A stretch of DNA of 64,000 bases from Bradyrhizobium genosp. SA-3 (GCF_004212635.1 NZ_PSRT01000001.1:62001-126000); one strand, 5' to 3'; positions 9,456-19,077 are shown, counted from the stretch's first letter. Translations and numbers: made by a program. Notes: generated from the sequence alone by a model not told the origin.

Positions 9456-10565
9456 CTAGAACACGACGACGGAACGGATGGATTTGCCCTCGTGCATGAG
9501 GTCAAAACCCCTGTTGATTTCTTCGAGCTTGAGCGTGTGGGTGATCATCGGATCGATCTGGATCTTTCCGTTCATGTACCAGTCGACGATCTTCGGCACG
9601 TCGGTGCGGCCGCGCGCGCCGCCGAACGCCGTGCCGCGCCAATTGCGTCCCGTAACGAGCTGGAACGGCCGCGTGGCGATCTCCTTGCCGGCTTCGGCGA
9701 CGCCGATGATGATCGAGGTGCCCCAGCCGCGATGGCAGGCTTCCAGTGCCTGGCGCATCACCGTGGTGTTGCCGGTGCAGTCGAAGGTGTAGTCGGCGCC
9801 ACCGTCGGTGAGGCCGACGAGGTGTTGGACGACGTCGCCGGTGACCTTCTTCGGGTTGACGAAGTGGGTCATGCCGAAGCGGCGGCCCCAATCTTCCTTG
9901 GAATCGTTGATGTCGACACCGACGATCTTGTCGGCGCCGGCCATCTTGGCGCCCTGGATCACGTTGAGGCCGATACCGCCGAGGCCGAACACGACGACGT
10001 TGGAGCCCGGCTCGACCTTCGCAGTGTTGACGACGGCGCCGACGCCGGTGGTCACGCCGCAGCCGATGTAGCAGCTCTTGTCGAACGGCGCGTCCTCGCG
10101 GATCTTGGCGACAGCGATCTCCGGCAGCACGGTGAAGTTCGAGAAGGTCGAGCAACCCATGTAATGGTAGATCGGCTTGCCCTTGTAGGAGAAGCGGCTG
10201 GTGCCGTCGGGCATCACGCCCTTGCCCTGCGTCGCGCGGATCGCGGTGCAGAGGTTAGTCTTCTGGCTGAGGCAGCTTTTGCACTGCCGGCATTCCGGCG
10301 TGTAGAGCGGGATGACGTGGTCACCCGGTTTCACCGAGGTCACGCCGGGACCGATCTCGCGGATGATGCCGGCGCCCTCATGGCCCAGGATCGACGGGAA
10401 GATTCCTTCGCTGTCGAAGCCGTCGAGCGTATAGGCGTCGGTATGGCAGATGCCCGTGGCCTTGATCTCGACCAGGACTTCGCCGGCCTTCGGTCCTTCC
10501 AGGTCGACCTCGACGATCTCGAGCGGCTTCTTGGCTTCGAAAGCAACGGCTGCACGTGTCTTCAT
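9456..10565 (-). CDS. frmA: S-(hydroxymethyl)glutathione dehydrogenase / class III alcohol dehydrogenase
   Basis: The 369-residue zinc-dependent medium-chain dehydrogenase oxidises S-hydroxymethylglutathione to S-formylglutathione with NAD+. It shows catalytic-zinc motifs [12 protein letters not shown] and LGHEGAG, the structural-zinc loop [15 protein letters not shown], and the NAD fold [15 protein letters not shown]. The class III signature is clear along the whole length. The start is the ATG at 10565 with GAGGAG upstream. The next step enzyme, S-formylglutathione hydrolase, is at 35.6 kb. This gene is called flhA or adhC in other organisms. Confidence 0.96.
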   Translation of the reverse strand: MKTRAAVAFEAKKPLEIVEVDLEGPKAGEVLVEIKATGICHTDAYTLDGFDSEGIFPSILGHEGAGIIREIGPGVTSVKPGDHVIPLYTPECRQCKSCLSQKTNLCTAIRATQGKGVMPDGTSRFSYKGKPIYHYMGCSTFSNFTVLPEIAVAKIREDAPFDKSCYIGCGVTTGVGAVVNTAKVEPGSNVVVFGLGGIGLNVIQGAKMAGADKIVGVDINDSKEDWGRRFGMTHFVNPKKVTGDVVQHLVGLTDGGADYTFDCTGNTTVMRQALEACHRGWGTSIIIGVAEAGKEIATRPFQLVTGRNWRGTAFGGARGRTDVPKIVDWYMNGKIQIDPMITHTLKLEEINRGFDLMHEGKSIRSVVVF

Positions 10566-10625
10566 CGTAAACTCCTCAAATCTTCGTAGGACGCCAGGAC
10601 GTCGTCGCGGCGATCCTGGCAACGT

Positions 10626-11147
10626 TCATTTCTTGCCCATGCAGGCGTCTTCCGCCTTGGTGTAGGCTTCTGTCTTCTCCTCCTTCTTGGAGGGACGCTG
10701 CCGGCCCCACGCGTCGGTGGCGCGGGCGCGCAGATAGACGTAGAGATCGTCCATGTAGCAGGCGACGTTCGGGTTGTCGCCGAAGGCCGGCATGACGTTC
10801 TCCTGCGCCGTCGAGATGTTCTTGCGACCGGAGGCGATCACGCCGATAAAGTCGCCATAGCTCATCGACTTGACGGAATCCTTCAGCGCCGGTGCGTAGG
10901 TGGATCCCATGCCGTCGGGGCCATGGCACACATGGCAGTCTGAGTGATAGCGGCGGTATCCGGAATAGGTGAACCAGTCCACGGTGCCGTCGGCCGAAAT
11001 CTTGTAGGTCGGGTTTCCTTCCTTATCGAGCCACTTCCCGTCGTCTTCCTTCTTCACCGCGGTCGGGTCTCCCGGACCGTCCGCGACCGCAACTCCTCCG
11101 GACGCAACGAAGATCATCACAGCAATGACAGAGCAGATTTTACGCAA
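10626..11147 (-). CDS. xoxG: XoxG-type cytochrome c, electron acceptor of XoxF
   Basis: The 173-residue periplasmic cytochrome c has one haem site, C71-H-V-C74-H75, and a probable axial Met in VMPAFGDNP (about residue 119). It has the methanol-metabolism-related extended form with the WFTYSGYRRYHSDC lead-in and a Lys/Glu-rich C-terminal tail. It would take electrons from the XoxF PQQ site. I choose the TTG at 11147: GAGGAAA stands 6 bases before it and the signal peptide follows. An ATG at 11204 would place the start inside a strong hairpin and add a non-signal N-terminus. Confidence 0.9.
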   Translation of the reverse strand: MRKICSVIAVMIFVASGGVAVADGPGDPTAVKKEDDGKWLDKEGNPTYKISADGTVDWFTYSGYRRYHSDCHVCHGPDGMGSTYAPALKDSVKSMSYGDFIGVIASGRKNISTAQENVMPAFGDNPNVACYMDDLYVYLRARATDAWGRQRPSKKEEKTEAYTKAEDACMGKK

Positions 11148-11182
11148 GAGATTTTTCCTCGAAGGCGTTCGGTGGAGACGAG

Positions 11183-11211
11183 CCGGCGCGTGGAGTTGAT
11201 CCACGCGCCGG
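11183..11211 (-). promoter_or_regulatory. Intercistronic hairpin between xoxF and xoxG
   Basis: CCGGCGCGTGGA (11183-11194) and TCCACGCGCCGG (11200-11211) form a perfect 12-bp stem with a five-base loop. On the transcribed strand it starts 19 bases after the xoxF stop and ends 36 bases before the xoxG start. No T-run follows, so it is more likely an mRNA-stabilising or partial-attenuation element that keeps xoxF expression above xoxG than a full terminator. The role is inferred. Confidence 0.65.
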
Positions 11212-11229
11212 AGCGATGCTGAGCGGGGC

Positions 11230-13035
11230 CTAGTTCGGCAGCGAGAACACGGTCAGCGTGCCGCCGAGCGCCGTGTAGTTGCTGAGGGCCGCGTAGCCAC
11301 CGACGGCGCCGAGACCGGCGGTCGGATCGGTCAGACCTGCTGCCAGACCGATGCCGGCCCAGCCACCCACGCCGGAGAGGACGGCAACGTACTGCTTGCC
11401 ATTGTTCTCATAGGTGGTGACGTTGCCGATGATGCCGGAGGGAGTCTTGAACTTGTAGAGCTCCTTGCCGGACTTGGCATCGACTGCCTTCAGGTAGCCT
11501 TCGAGCGTGCCGTAGAACACCACGCCGCCAGCGGTTGCGAGCGCACCCGACCAGACCGAGAACTGCTCCTTGTTCGACCAGACGATCTTGCCGGTCTTGC
11601 CGTCCCAGGCGATGAAATTGCCCATGTGGCTTTCACCCTGCGGCGGATACATCGAGAGCGTCGCACCCACATAGGGCTGGCCCGCGGTGTAGCTCACCTT
11701 GAACGGTTCGTAGTCCATGCAGACGTGATTGGTCGGAACGTAGAACAGCTGCGTGTCCGGCGAGTAGGCTGCCGGCTGCTCGTCCTTGGTGCCGAGCGCG
11801 GCCGGGCAGATGCCCTTCACGTTGACGTCCTCGCCCGCCTTGTCGGTCGAAGCTGCGTCGAGCACCTTCGGACGGCCGTAGGTCGGCGAGCTCTTGTTCA
11901 TGTCGACGCCGGAGGTCCAGTTCACCTTCGGATCGTACTTTTCGGCGACCAGCAGTTCGCCGTTCTCACGGTCCAGGGTGTAGGCGAGACCGTTGCGGTC
12001 AAAATGGGTCAGGAGCTTGCGAGGCTGCCCATTGATCTGCTGATCCGTGAGGATCATCTCGTTGACGCCGTCATAGTCCCACTCGTCATGGGGCGTCATC
12101 TGGTAGACCCACTTGGCCATGCCGGTGTCCGCGTCGCGCGCGAAAATGGTCATCGACCATTTGTTGTCACCGGGACGCTGCTTCGGATTCCAGGTCGAGG
12201 GGTTGCCCGACCCGTAATAGACCATGTTCAAAGCGGGATCGTAGGAGATCCAGCCCCAGGTGCAGCCGCCGCCGATCTTCCACTGATCGCCCTGCCAGGT
12301 CTTCAGGCTGGAGTCAGCTCCGACCGGCTTGCCGAGCGACGTCGTCTTGGCCGGATCAAGCTTGATCTGGTCATCCGGACCTTCGGAATAGGCGCGCCAG
12401 ACCTGCTTGCCGCTCTTGAGATCGTAAGCGGTGACGTGGCACTGGACGCCGAATTCACCACCGGAGATGCCGACCAGGACCTTGTCCTTGACGACCAGCG
12501 CGGCCGACGTACCGGTCTCGCCCTTCGCAGGATTGCCGTTGGTTGCCGACCAGGCCACTTGGCCGGTCTTGGCGTCGAGCGCGACGAGGTTGGTGTCGGC
12601 CTGATGCAGGATGATCTTGCCGTCGCCGTAAGACAGGCCGCGGTTGACCGTGTCGCAGCACATCACCGGGATGACGTTCGGATCCTGCTTCGGCTCGTAC
12701 TTCCAGATGATCTTGTTCTCGTTGGAAAGGTCAAGAGCGTAGACCTTGTTCGGGAACGGCGTGTGGACGTACATCACGTTGCCGATGATCAGCGGGCCGC
12801 CTTCGTGACCACGCAGCACGCCGGTCGAGAAGGTCCAGGCGACCTGGAGCTTGCCGACGTTCTGTGCATTGATCTGGTTCAGCTTGGAATAGCGGGTATT
12901 GGCGTAATCGCCCGCCGGCATCACCCAGTCTTTCGGGTTCTGCGACATCTTGATCAGCTCGTCATTGGCTGAGGCGCTGCCGACGGCGAGAGCCGCCGCG
13001 GAGCCAAGATAGGTCGCCAGTAGCACCTTGCGCAT
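11230..13035 (-). CDS. xoxF: Lanthanide-dependent methanol dehydrogenase XoxF (XoxF5-like)
   Basis: The 601-residue periplasmic quinoprotein has a signal peptide ending SASAN. It carries the vicinal disulfide C126-C127 in [10 protein letters not shown], active-site E194 (GGEFG), N278 (GSGN), catalytic D320 and the extra D322 in the WDYDGVNEM motif. The Asp two residues after the catalytic Asp is the established marker of lanthanide- rather than calcium-dependent enzymes. It oxidises methanol, and sometimes formaldehyde, passing electrons to XoxG encoded next. GGAGG lies 8 bases before the ATG. No mxaF or mxaI homologue is in the window. An AraC-type regulator is divergent, 513 bases away. Confidence 0.97.
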   Translation of the reverse strand: MRKVLLATYLGSAAALAVGSASANDELIKMSQNPKDWVMPAGDYANTRYSKLNQINAQNVGKLQVAWTFSTGVLRGHEGGPLIIGNVMYVHTPFPNKVYALDLSNENKIIWKYEPKQDPNVIPVMCCDTVNRGLSYGDGKIILHQADTNLVALDAKTGQVAWSATNGNPAKGETGTSAALVVKDKVLVGISGGEFGVQCHVTAYDLKSGKQVWRAYSEGPDDQIKLDPAKTTSLGKPVGADSSLKTWQGDQWKIGGGCTWGWISYDPALNMVYYGSGNPSTWNPKQRPGDNKWSMTIFARDADTGMAKWVYQMTPHDEWDYDGVNEMILTDQQINGQPRKLLTHFDRNGLAYTLDRENGELLVAEKYDPKVNWTSGVDMNKSSPTYGRPKVLDAASTDKAGEDVNVKGICPAALGTKDEQPAAYSPDTQLFYVPTNHVCMDYEPFKVSYTAGQPYVGATLSMYPPQGESHMGNFIAWDGKTGKIVWSNKEQFSVWSGALATAGGVVFYGTLEGYLKAVDAKSGKELYKFKTPSGIIGNVTTYENNGKQYVAVLSGVGGWAGIGLAAGLTDPTAGLGAVGGYAALSNYTALGGTLTVFSLPN

Positions 13036-13400
13036 AGTTAATTCCTCCGTTGGTCGTTTATTGTTTCCGAAGCATTGCTTAAATCACCGGGCTTCTCGTC
13101 CGGCGTCTGCTCGTGCAGGGCGGTCACGATCGAGACCAGAAACGATGCTGTGCTGTTTCCTCCTCCTGATGAGAGCCACGGGTCCGTGTGCAGGGGCGGC
13201 CCGTTCTTGTTGTTCCTGCCGCAATCCCTAACGACTTCGTCAATGGGAAACTTGCCCAAGAGAGAAGCCGGTTTGCTCGACAGCGCACGGGCGCGAAGAT
13301 TTTGATTTTGCAGTAGCGAATTCAGCAGTTTCCGCGCCGGCTTGCGCGGCGGCCCGCGCCTATGTTCCCCTTGACGGCGCTGCAACTAAGGCGGAGGATT

Positions 13401-13458
13401 AAGTTTCAAAGGTGGCAGTGGAACGGAGGCGCAAGTTCCAAAAGATCGCCTAAGTTTG
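13401..13458 (+). promoter_or_regulatory. Three related AAGTT boxes in the xoxF-regulator spacer
   Basis: The 13036-13548 spacer has no gene and must hold both divergent promoters. Three similar boxes occur: AAGTTTCAAAG at 13401, AAGTTCCAAAAG at 13433 and AAGTTTGAGG at 13452, with start-to-start spacings of 32 and 19 bases, close to three and two helical turns. They could be sites for the adjacent AraC-type protein. This is a visual motif only; no core promoter could be assigned confidently. Confidence 0.3.
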
Positions 13459-13548
13459 AGGTAAACGTCACGCAATCACGGCTGAGGGCTCCAGCAGCGC
13501 TGGTCGCGATTCGCGTCGAATCTCCGGATCAAACCAGTGGCTGGATCA

Positions 13549-14517
13549 ATGTCCGACACAATTCACACGCTCTCGACGACCGGGCTGACGCCGAAGCGGC
13601 AGATCCAGAGCTGGATCGATGGGCTGACGAGCCTGTGCGGCTATTTCGACGTCGATCCGCTGGAGGCCTCCTCGCTCGAAGGTCGCATCGACTACACCAC
13701 CGTCTCGCGCCTGAAGCTCTGCCAGATCGAGGTGAGCCAGCACCGCATCGCGCACACAATGGCGCGCGCCAAGGCCAACGAACATCCCTACATCAAGATT
13801 CACTTCCAGACCTACGGCGTGTCCTATTTCGAACAAGAGGGCCGCCACATCGAACTCAACCCTGGCGACATCATCGCCTATGACGTCTCCTGCCCGCATT
13901 CGATCATCAGCCCCGCCTTCACCCGCCACGACGTGGTGATCGTGCCGAAGGCGCTGCTGCGCGACCGCGGCTTTCCCTCGCAGCGGATGCCGGCGTGCAA
14001 ATTGTCGGCGAAGACCGGGACGGGGCGGATTGCCCATGATTTCGTCCACGCCACCTTCGACGAGGCGGCGAAGCTGTCGGCGAACAGCGCGGTCGGCGTT
14101 GCCGATTCGCTGATCGACCTCTTGCTGCTGCCGCTGCGCGAGGCCGACACGATGTTCGACCGTGTCGGACCGGAAGCGATGTATGTGCGTGCGCAGTTCT
14201 TCATCCGCGAGCATCTGCGCGATCCGGATCTGTGCATCGATCAGATCTCGACCGAGCTCGGCTGCTCCAAGCGCTATCTGCACATGCTGTTCTCGGAGCG
14301 CGGCACGACGGTGAGCGACTACATCTGGCAGGCGCGCCTGCAGAACTGCCGCCAGGAGCTCGAGGCCCACGCCGGCAAGACCATCACCGACGTCGCGTTC
14401 TCCTGGGGCTTCTCCAGCTCATCGCATTTCAGCCGCGTGTTCCGGAAATATTTTGGCGTGGTGCCGTCCTCGATCCACAAGGCGCAGCAGGGCACCGCGA
14501 GCTCGAACGAGCATTAG
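13549..14517 (+). CDS. AraC-family transcriptional regulator divergent from xoxF
   Basis: The 322-residue protein has an N-terminal AraC-binding-like (cupin-type) sensing domain, including YFEQEGRHIELNPGDIIAYD (about residues 90-110). A C-terminal AraC/XylS double helix-turn-helix follows: IDQISTELGCSKRYLHMLFSERGTTVSDYIWQARL, then ITDVAFSWGFSSSSHFSRVFRKYFG. Its position opposite xoxF suggests control of the xoxF-xoxG-frmA-gfa unit, but neither ligand nor targets can be read from sequence. A GTG at 13537 is an alternative start. Confidence 0.88.
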   Translation: MSDTIHTLSTTGLTPKRQIQSWIDGLTSLCGYFDVDPLEASSLEGRIDYTTVSRLKLCQIEVSQHRIAHTMARAKANEHPYIKIHFQTYGVSYFEQEGRHIELNPGDIIAYDVSCPHSIISPAFTRHDVVIVPKALLRDRGFPSQRMPACKLSAKTGTGRIAHDFVHATFDEAAKLSANSAVGVADSLIDLLLLPLREADTMFDRVGPEAMYVRAQFFIREHLRDPDLCIDQISTELGCSKRYLHMLFSERGTTVSDYIWQARLQNCRQELEAHAGKTITDVAFSWGFSSSSHFSRVFRKYFGVVPSSIHKAQQGTASSNEH

Positions 14518-14565
14518 AGCATGATCCGGAAAAGTGTGCAGCGGTTATCCGAAAAGATCATGCTC
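14517..14565. repeat. Short palindromic repeat downstream of the AraC gene
   Basis: GAGCATGATC (14517-14526) pairs with GATCATGCTC (14556-14565) around CCGGAAAAGTGTGCAGCGG-like sequence. This is a familiar bradyrhizobial interspersed element and overlaps the end of the regulator stop region, where it may serve as a transcript end. Confidence 0.6.
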
Positions 14566-14759
14566 AAACAACAACCTCAAGTGCGACGACGACTCGTCCT
14601 AATCCAATCGCGCTTTGGGCTCGTCGCGCTGCGGCCGGTCGCCGACAATGTTGTGCCGGCCGCGTAGCGTCGGCTGCGACGTCTGTCACGCCGACATGGC
14701 GATATAGGAAAGGCTGGCCAAGAGAGCGGCAAGCAAGCGCGACCGCGCCTTCTCCCGGT

Positions 14760-15749
14760 TCAAGCCGGCTCGAGGCCGAGCGACTTCGCGCTCTCGATCC
14801 AGACCGGCAATTCGCGCTGATACAGCGCATTGGTTTCCTTGAACCCCAGAGCCGGTTCGAGCACGAAGGTCGCGAGAACCTCCTTCACCTTCGGATCGTT
14901 GTTGGCCGCGACGCAAAGCTCGGCTAACCGGTCGACGACCGGCTGCGGCGTCGCCTTCGGCACCGCCCAGCCGGTGAAGCCGCTCACGGTGAAGAATTTC
15001 GACGTCGCGCCCTGTTCGGGGAGCGTCTTCACGGTCGAAATCGCGTCGACCTTCTTCGAATGCACCGCGAACACGGTGCCGCGGTCGCTTTGCAGGACTG
15101 ATTGCGCCGCCGTATAGCTGCCCATCGCGGCATCGAGCGTGCCTTCCAGCATTCCGGTCCACATCGGGGCTTCGCCGCGATAGTGGACGGGCTCGATGGA
15201 AAGACCGTATTGCTTGTTGAGCTCGTTGATCGTCATGTGCGGGGCCGATCCGGCGCTGTAGGTGCCGAAATTCACCCTGCCACTCTTGCGCGCGAAGGCG
15301 ACGAAATCCTCCAGCGTCTTGACGCCGGTCTTGGGGTTCGCGACCAGCAAGAGGCCAGCGCCGGGAATGACGCTGGCGAGGGTCAGGTCCCTGTCCATGT
15401 CGTAGCCCGGATTCTTCATCACCACCCGGTTCATGATGTAGGTGGTCGAGATCGAGCATAGCACGGTGTGGCCATCGGGCTCGGCGCGGGCGACCTCTGC
15501 GGTGCCGATTGCGCCCGAGGCTCCGGGCTTGTTCTCGATGACGACGGTCTTGCCGACCTGCTTGGCGATGAATTCGCCATAGGCGCGCGCCAGCAGGTCG
15601 GTCTGTCCGCCGGCGGGATAACTGCAAATCATGCGGATCTGCCGCGACGGCCACGCAGCTTGCGCCGAGGCGCCGCGCGAGACGAAAGGCATCGCGAGGG
15701 CGCTGGCGCCGGCTGCGACGAAGTGGCGGCGATCGAGCTTTGCGGACAT
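14760..15749 (-). CDS. Tripartite tricarboxylate transporter substrate-binding protein (TctC/Bug family)
   Basis: The 329-residue periplasmic binding protein has a Tat-like N-terminus (LDRRHFVAAGASALAMPFV). It has the Bug-family landmarks YPAGGQTDLLAR, VIENKPGASGAIGT, VARAEPDGHTVL and NFGTYSAGSAPHM. Such proteins bind carboxylates or other small acids; the ligand is unknown. No TctA or TctB membrane gene is adjacent, as is common for orphan Bug proteins. The start is the ATG at 15749 with GGAGAGAA upstream; the longer open frame to 16118 has no signal peptide and includes a repeat. Confidence 0.88.
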   Translation of the reverse strand: MSAKLDRRHFVAAGASALAMPFVSRGASAQAAWPSRQIRMICSYPAGGQTDLLARAYGEFIAKQVGKTVVIENKPGASGAIGTAEVARAEPDGHTVLCSISTTYIMNRVVMKNPGYDMDRDLTLASVIPGAGLLLVANPKTGVKTLEDFVAFARKSGRVNFGTYSAGSAPHMTINELNKQYGLSIEPVHYRGEAPMWTGMLEGTLDAAMGSYTAAQSVLQSDRGTVFAVHSKKVDAISTVKTLPEQGATSKFFTVSGFTGWAVPKATPQPVVDRLAELCVAANNDPKVKEVLATFVLEPALGFKETNALYQRELPVWIESAKSLGLEPA

Positions 15750-16118
15750 GGTTCTCTCCCCGATTTGCTCCGAGGGTACTGCATCAAGCCGTCGCTGCCA
15801 TGGCCGACAGGCGAGACAGATTGGCGCATTGGAGGAAGGCTGTCCTGTTCGGCTCGGGATGAACACCCAATTGCCGAGCGTGCAGAAATGTTCGCCATAG
15901 CGCGTCGCCGCCACCGCAAGGAAGCCGGCAAGTGCCGTCAGCATTACGAATAGCGGCTTGATGGGGCTTGCGAGGAAGAGAGCAGCAAAGGTGACGATAC
16001 TGCGTGGCGGTCGTGGTTCAATCGATGGGCCGCGGCGTACTGGATTCCCCGCCTTCGCGGGGAATGACAGCGGAGTTGATGGATAGGCCCGCGTGCCATC
16101 GCTCTTCGCGACGAACAC
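15750..16118. repeat. Gene-free spacer containing a short palindromic repeat
   Basis: Between the TctC-like gene and the upstream binding-protein gene I see no coding signal. ATTCCCCGC (16044-16052) and GCGGGGAAT (16057-16065) form a compact hairpin with flanking GGATT/GACAG, a widespread bradyrhizobial element. The rest is unremarkable. Confidence 0.5.
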
Positions 16119-17048
16119 TCACCGCTGAATGATCTTCATCCAGACATCGCCGAGGATCGCAGGCTCGCGCGGCGGCAGATAGGTGAGGCCGGCCTGCCTA
16201 CCGAATTCGGCGATCTTTCCCTCCGCGGCAAGCTCCGTCAGCGCCGTGTTGACGGCCTCGATCAGCGCGGGATCGCTGGCAAGCCCGACATAGCCGCGAT
16301 TGGCGCCGATCGGATAATAGTAGCCGGACGCGGTGATCGCCGTATCGGGGTGCGCGGCGCGATGGGCGTCGAAGCGCGCAAGATCGACCAACGTCGCGTC
16401 ATGGTCGCCGCGCTGGAGCGCGCCGAGGAGGTCGTCGCGGCCGGGCACGAGATGAGTGATGTTGTCGATCAGGCGGCCCTTGTCGAAGGTCATCAGGATG
16501 GCATCGCCGAGCGAGCCGCTTTCGATGACGAGGCGAAGGCCGGCGAGATCGCCGATGTCGCCGATCTTGCGGCCCTTCGCCTTCGGCCCGAGCACCACCG
16601 TCATCGGCGAATAGACGTAGGGCTGGCTCGGCGCGAGCACGCCGAGCGCGACGCGGCGGCGCCGGTCCTCGCGCGTGGCGCCGGCGAAATCCGGCAGGCG
16701 CGCCGTTTTCATGCCGGGCTTGACGAGCGAATCCTGCGTCAGCGCGTAGCCGCCGACCAACGCGCAGCGCCCGTCCGAGAGCAGCGCATTGGCCTCGAGC
16801 TGTGGGCTGGAATCCTCATCGAGCTTGCTCTCGAACCACTGGATCGTCACCGGCCGTCGCAGGCGCTCGGCGACCGCCTGCGCCAGCAGCATGTCGAAGC
16901 CCGCATCCGGCTTGCCCTTTTGATGCACCGAGAGCGGCGGCCGGCCTTCATCGAGGCAGATCCTCAGCGGATCATCCGCTGCGCGTGCAACCGTAGGCGC
17001 CGCCGCGAGGATCGCGGCAACGCTCCATGCGGCGAGCCAACGCCTCAT
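16119..17048 (-). CDS. Quinoprotein-associated family 3 solute-binding protein (XoxJ/MoxJ-like)
   Basis: The 309-residue exported protein resembles periplasmic binding proteins of the kind found beside PQQ dehydrogenases. It has a signal peptide ending VARA, then DPLRICLDEGRPPLSV, GFDMLLAQAVAERLRRPV, and a late GANRGYVGLASDPALIEAVNTAL block. In methanol systems MoxJ/XoxJ proteins aid dehydrogenase maturation or activation rather than transport. Its start overlaps the stop of the cytochrome gene by four bases, so it belongs to the PQQ dehydrogenase-cytochrome-binding protein cassette (16.1-19.1 kb). Confidence 0.82.
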   Translation of the reverse strand: MRRWLAAWSVAAILAAAPTVARAADDPLRICLDEGRPPLSVHQKGKPDAGFDMLLAQAVAERLRRPVTIQWFESKLDEDSSPQLEANALLSDGRCALVGGYALTQDSLVKPGMKTARLPDFAGATREDRRRRVALGVLAPSQPYVYSPMTVVLGPKAKGRKIGDIGDLAGLRLVIESGSLGDAILMTFDKGRLIDNITHLVPGRDDLLGALQRGDHDATLVDLARFDAHRAAHPDTAITASGYYYPIGANRGYVGLASDPALIEAVNTALTELAAEGKIAEFGRQAGLTYLPPREPAILGDVWMKIIQR

Positions 17049-17401
17049 GGCCGTCTCCGGCTGGAGATAAAGGCCCAGAGATCTCCGATCTGGTCGTCGC
17101 TGAGGATGTCGCCCCAGGGCGGCATCTTGTTGTTCTTGCCGTTCTTCACCGTGGTGACGAAGCGCGTCTTGTCGTCAGGGATCGCGCGCAGGTCCGGCGT
17201 GATGGTGCCGGAGTTCATCAGGTTGGGGCCGTGGCAGTGCGAGCACTTTTCGGCATAGGTCGATTTGCCGTGGTCGATCTGCGCCTGCACGGGACCACCG
17301 GTGGCGTCATCGGCGGCACGAACGGTCGCCGCGAACGCGACCGTCAGCACCGCGACGGCGGCGAAGATCGCCGCCGCCTTGTGAGATATCTCTTTCAGCA
17401 T
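17045..17401 (-). CDS. Small periplasmic cytochrome c
   Basis: The 118-residue protein has a signal peptide ending TVRAAD and a single haem c site, CSHCH, in YAEKCSHCHGPNL. A probable axial Met lies in NNKMPPWGDILSDDQIGDLWAFI. This is the form of a class I cytochrome paired with PQQ alcohol dehydrogenases. It lies 11 bases downstream of the dehydrogenase gene and overlaps the following binding-protein gene by four bases, so it is the probable electron acceptor of that dehydrogenase. Confidence 0.9.
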   Translation of the reverse strand: MLKEISHKAAAIFAAVAVLTVAFAATVRAADDATGGPVQAQIDHGKSTYAEKCSHCHGPNLMNSGTITPDLRAIPDDKTRFVTTVKNGKNNKMPPWGDILSDDQIGDLWAFISSRRRP

Positions 17402-17412
17402 CGTACCTGTGG

Positions 17413-19077
17413 TCACTGCTTGACTGCAAAGACCCACAGCGAGCCGCCGGGCGGCACCTTGGCCAGCCGCTCGTCGCCGGAGAACAGCGAGTAGACGCCG
17501 CCATAGCCGCTCGTCACTGCGACATATTGCACGCCGTCCTGCTGCCAGGTGACCGGCTGTCCCTCGATGCCGGAGCCGGTCTGGAACTGCCAGAGCTTCT
17601 TGCCGCTTTCGGCATCGAAGGCCTCGAACTCGCCGGTCAGCGCGCCCGTGAACACGACGTCGCCTGCGGTCGATAGCACGCCGGAGAAGCGCGGGATGTC
17701 GACGGGAGCCTCCCACTTCGCCTTGCCGGTCAGGGGATCGATCGCCTTGAGATGGCCGCGCGGGCCGTCTCCGTACTCCCAGAGGTCGGTCAGGTCCATG
17801 CCGAGATACCATTCACCCTGCTTGAAGGTGACGGGCTCGGTCTTGTACCTGCCGCCGAAGGCGAGCGTGTTGGCATAGGCCAGTCCGGTCTGCGGATTGA
17901 ACGACATCGGCTCCCAGTTCTTGCCGCCGAGGATCGACGGATAGACGGTCACCTTCTTGCCTTCGCGCGCGTCCTTCGAAACGTCGGTCTCGATCGGACG
18001 TCCGGTCTTCATGTCGATGCCGGTCGCCCAGTTGACCTTCACGTACGGGTTGGCCGCGAGCAGCTTGCCGTTGGTACGGTCGAGCACGTAGAAGAAGCCG
18101 TTGCGGTTGGCGTCCATCAGCACCTTGGTCGGCTTGCCCTCGACGTTCATGTCGGCGAGCACCATCTCGGCCACGCTGTCATAATCGAACGGATTGTTCG
18201 GCGAGAACTGGTAGTGCCACTTGATCTTGCCGGTCTTGGGATCCATCGCCAGCACGGAGCATGTGTAGAGATTGTCGCCGGGCCGCACCGCCGAGTTGAA
18301 CGGGCCGGGATTGCCGATGCCCCAGTAGACCGTGTTCAGCTCGGGATCGTAGGACCCGGTGATCCAGGTCGAGCCGCCGCCGAGCTTCCAGGTGTCGCCC
18401 TTCCAGGTGTCGCCGCCGGGCTCGTCCGGCGAGGGGATCGAATGGGTGCGCCAGAGATGCTTGCCGGTCGCCGGATCCCAGCCGTCGATGAAGCCGCGCG
18501 TGCCGAACTCGGCGCCGGAGATGCCGGTGATGACGACGCCGTCGGCGACCAGCGGGGCCACCGTCATCGAATAGCCTTCCTTGATGTCGGCGGCCTTCTG
18601 CCGCCAAAGCTCCTTGCCGGTCTTGGCGTCCAGCGCGATCACGTTGGCGTCCAGCGTGGTGCGGTATACCTTGCCGTCGTAGAGCGCGGCGCCGCGATTG
18701 ATGATGCCGCAGCAGACGATGCGCGGCGTCTCGGCGGGATACTCGACCTTGGTTTTCCAGATCTGCTTGCCGGTCTTGGCATCCACCGCCATGGTCGCAT
18801 TGTGCGAGGTCACGTAGATCACGCCCTGGTACACCAGCGGCTGCGATTCCTCGCTGCGATCGTCGTTGAAAGAGTAGTTCCAGACCGGGACGAGGTTCTT
18901 GACGGTGTCCTTGTTGATCTGGTTCAGCGTCGAGAAACGCTGGAGATTGTAGCCCATCCCGTAATTGAGAACGTTCGATGTATCGGTCGCGCCCTTGACC
19001 AGTTGCTCGGTGGTCTGTGCGCTTGCACAAGTCGATGCAAGCATGACGAGGCTCGCGGCCATCGCAAAGCGTTTCAT
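17413..19077 (-). CDS. Lanthanide-type PQQ-dependent alcohol dehydrogenase (PedH/ExaA-like)
   Basis: This 554-residue periplasmic quinoprotein has a signal peptide ending CASAQ, the vicinal cysteines C122-C123 (IVCCGIINRG), E190 (SGAEFG), N256 (GIGN), catalytic D298 and the lanthanide-type D300 in FDYDSVAEM. The sequence is clearly distinct from the XoxF encoded at 11.2 kb and closer to ethanol or general alcohol dehydrogenases. The substrate, probably primary alcohols, is inferred. GGAGGAA precedes the ATG at 19077. Cytochrome c and XoxJ-like genes follow in one unit. The lanmodulin-like gene is transcribed divergently from the same spacer. Confidence 0.93.
   Translation of the reverse strand: MKRFAMAASLVMLASTCASAQTTEQLVKGATDTSNVLNYGMGYNLQRFSTLNQINKDTVKNLVPVWNYSFNDDRSEESQPLVYQGVIYVTSHNATMAVDAKTGKQIWKTKVEYPAETPRIVCCGIINRGAALYDGKVYRTTLDANVIALDAKTGKELWRQKAADIKEGYSMTVAPLVADGVVITGISGAEFGTRGFIDGWDPATGKHLWRTHSIPSPDEPGGDTWKGDTWKLGGGSTWITGSYDPELNTVYWGIGNPGPFNSAVRPGDNLYTCSVLAMDPKTGKIKWHYQFSPNNPFDYDSVAEMVLADMNVEGKPTKVLMDANRNGFFYVLDRTNGKLLAANPYVKVNWATGIDMKTGRPIETDVSKDAREGKKVTVYPSILGGKNWEPMSFNPQTGLAYANTLAFGGRYKTEPVTFKQGEWYLGMDLTDLWEYGDGPRGHLKAIDPLTGKAKWEAPVDIPRFSGVLSTAGDVVFTGALTGEFEAFDAESGKKLWQFQTGSGIEGQPVTWQQDGVQYVAVTSGYGGVYSLFSGDERLAKVPPGGSLWVFAVKQ

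Noticed and set aside
8823..10589. 588-residue plus-strand open frame
   Set aside because: It mirrors gfa and frmA on the other strand and has shadow composition.
15750..16118. N-terminal extension of the TctC-like frame
   Set aside because: It has no family similarity and includes an interspersed repeat; the ATG at 15749 has a ribosome-binding site and signal peptide.
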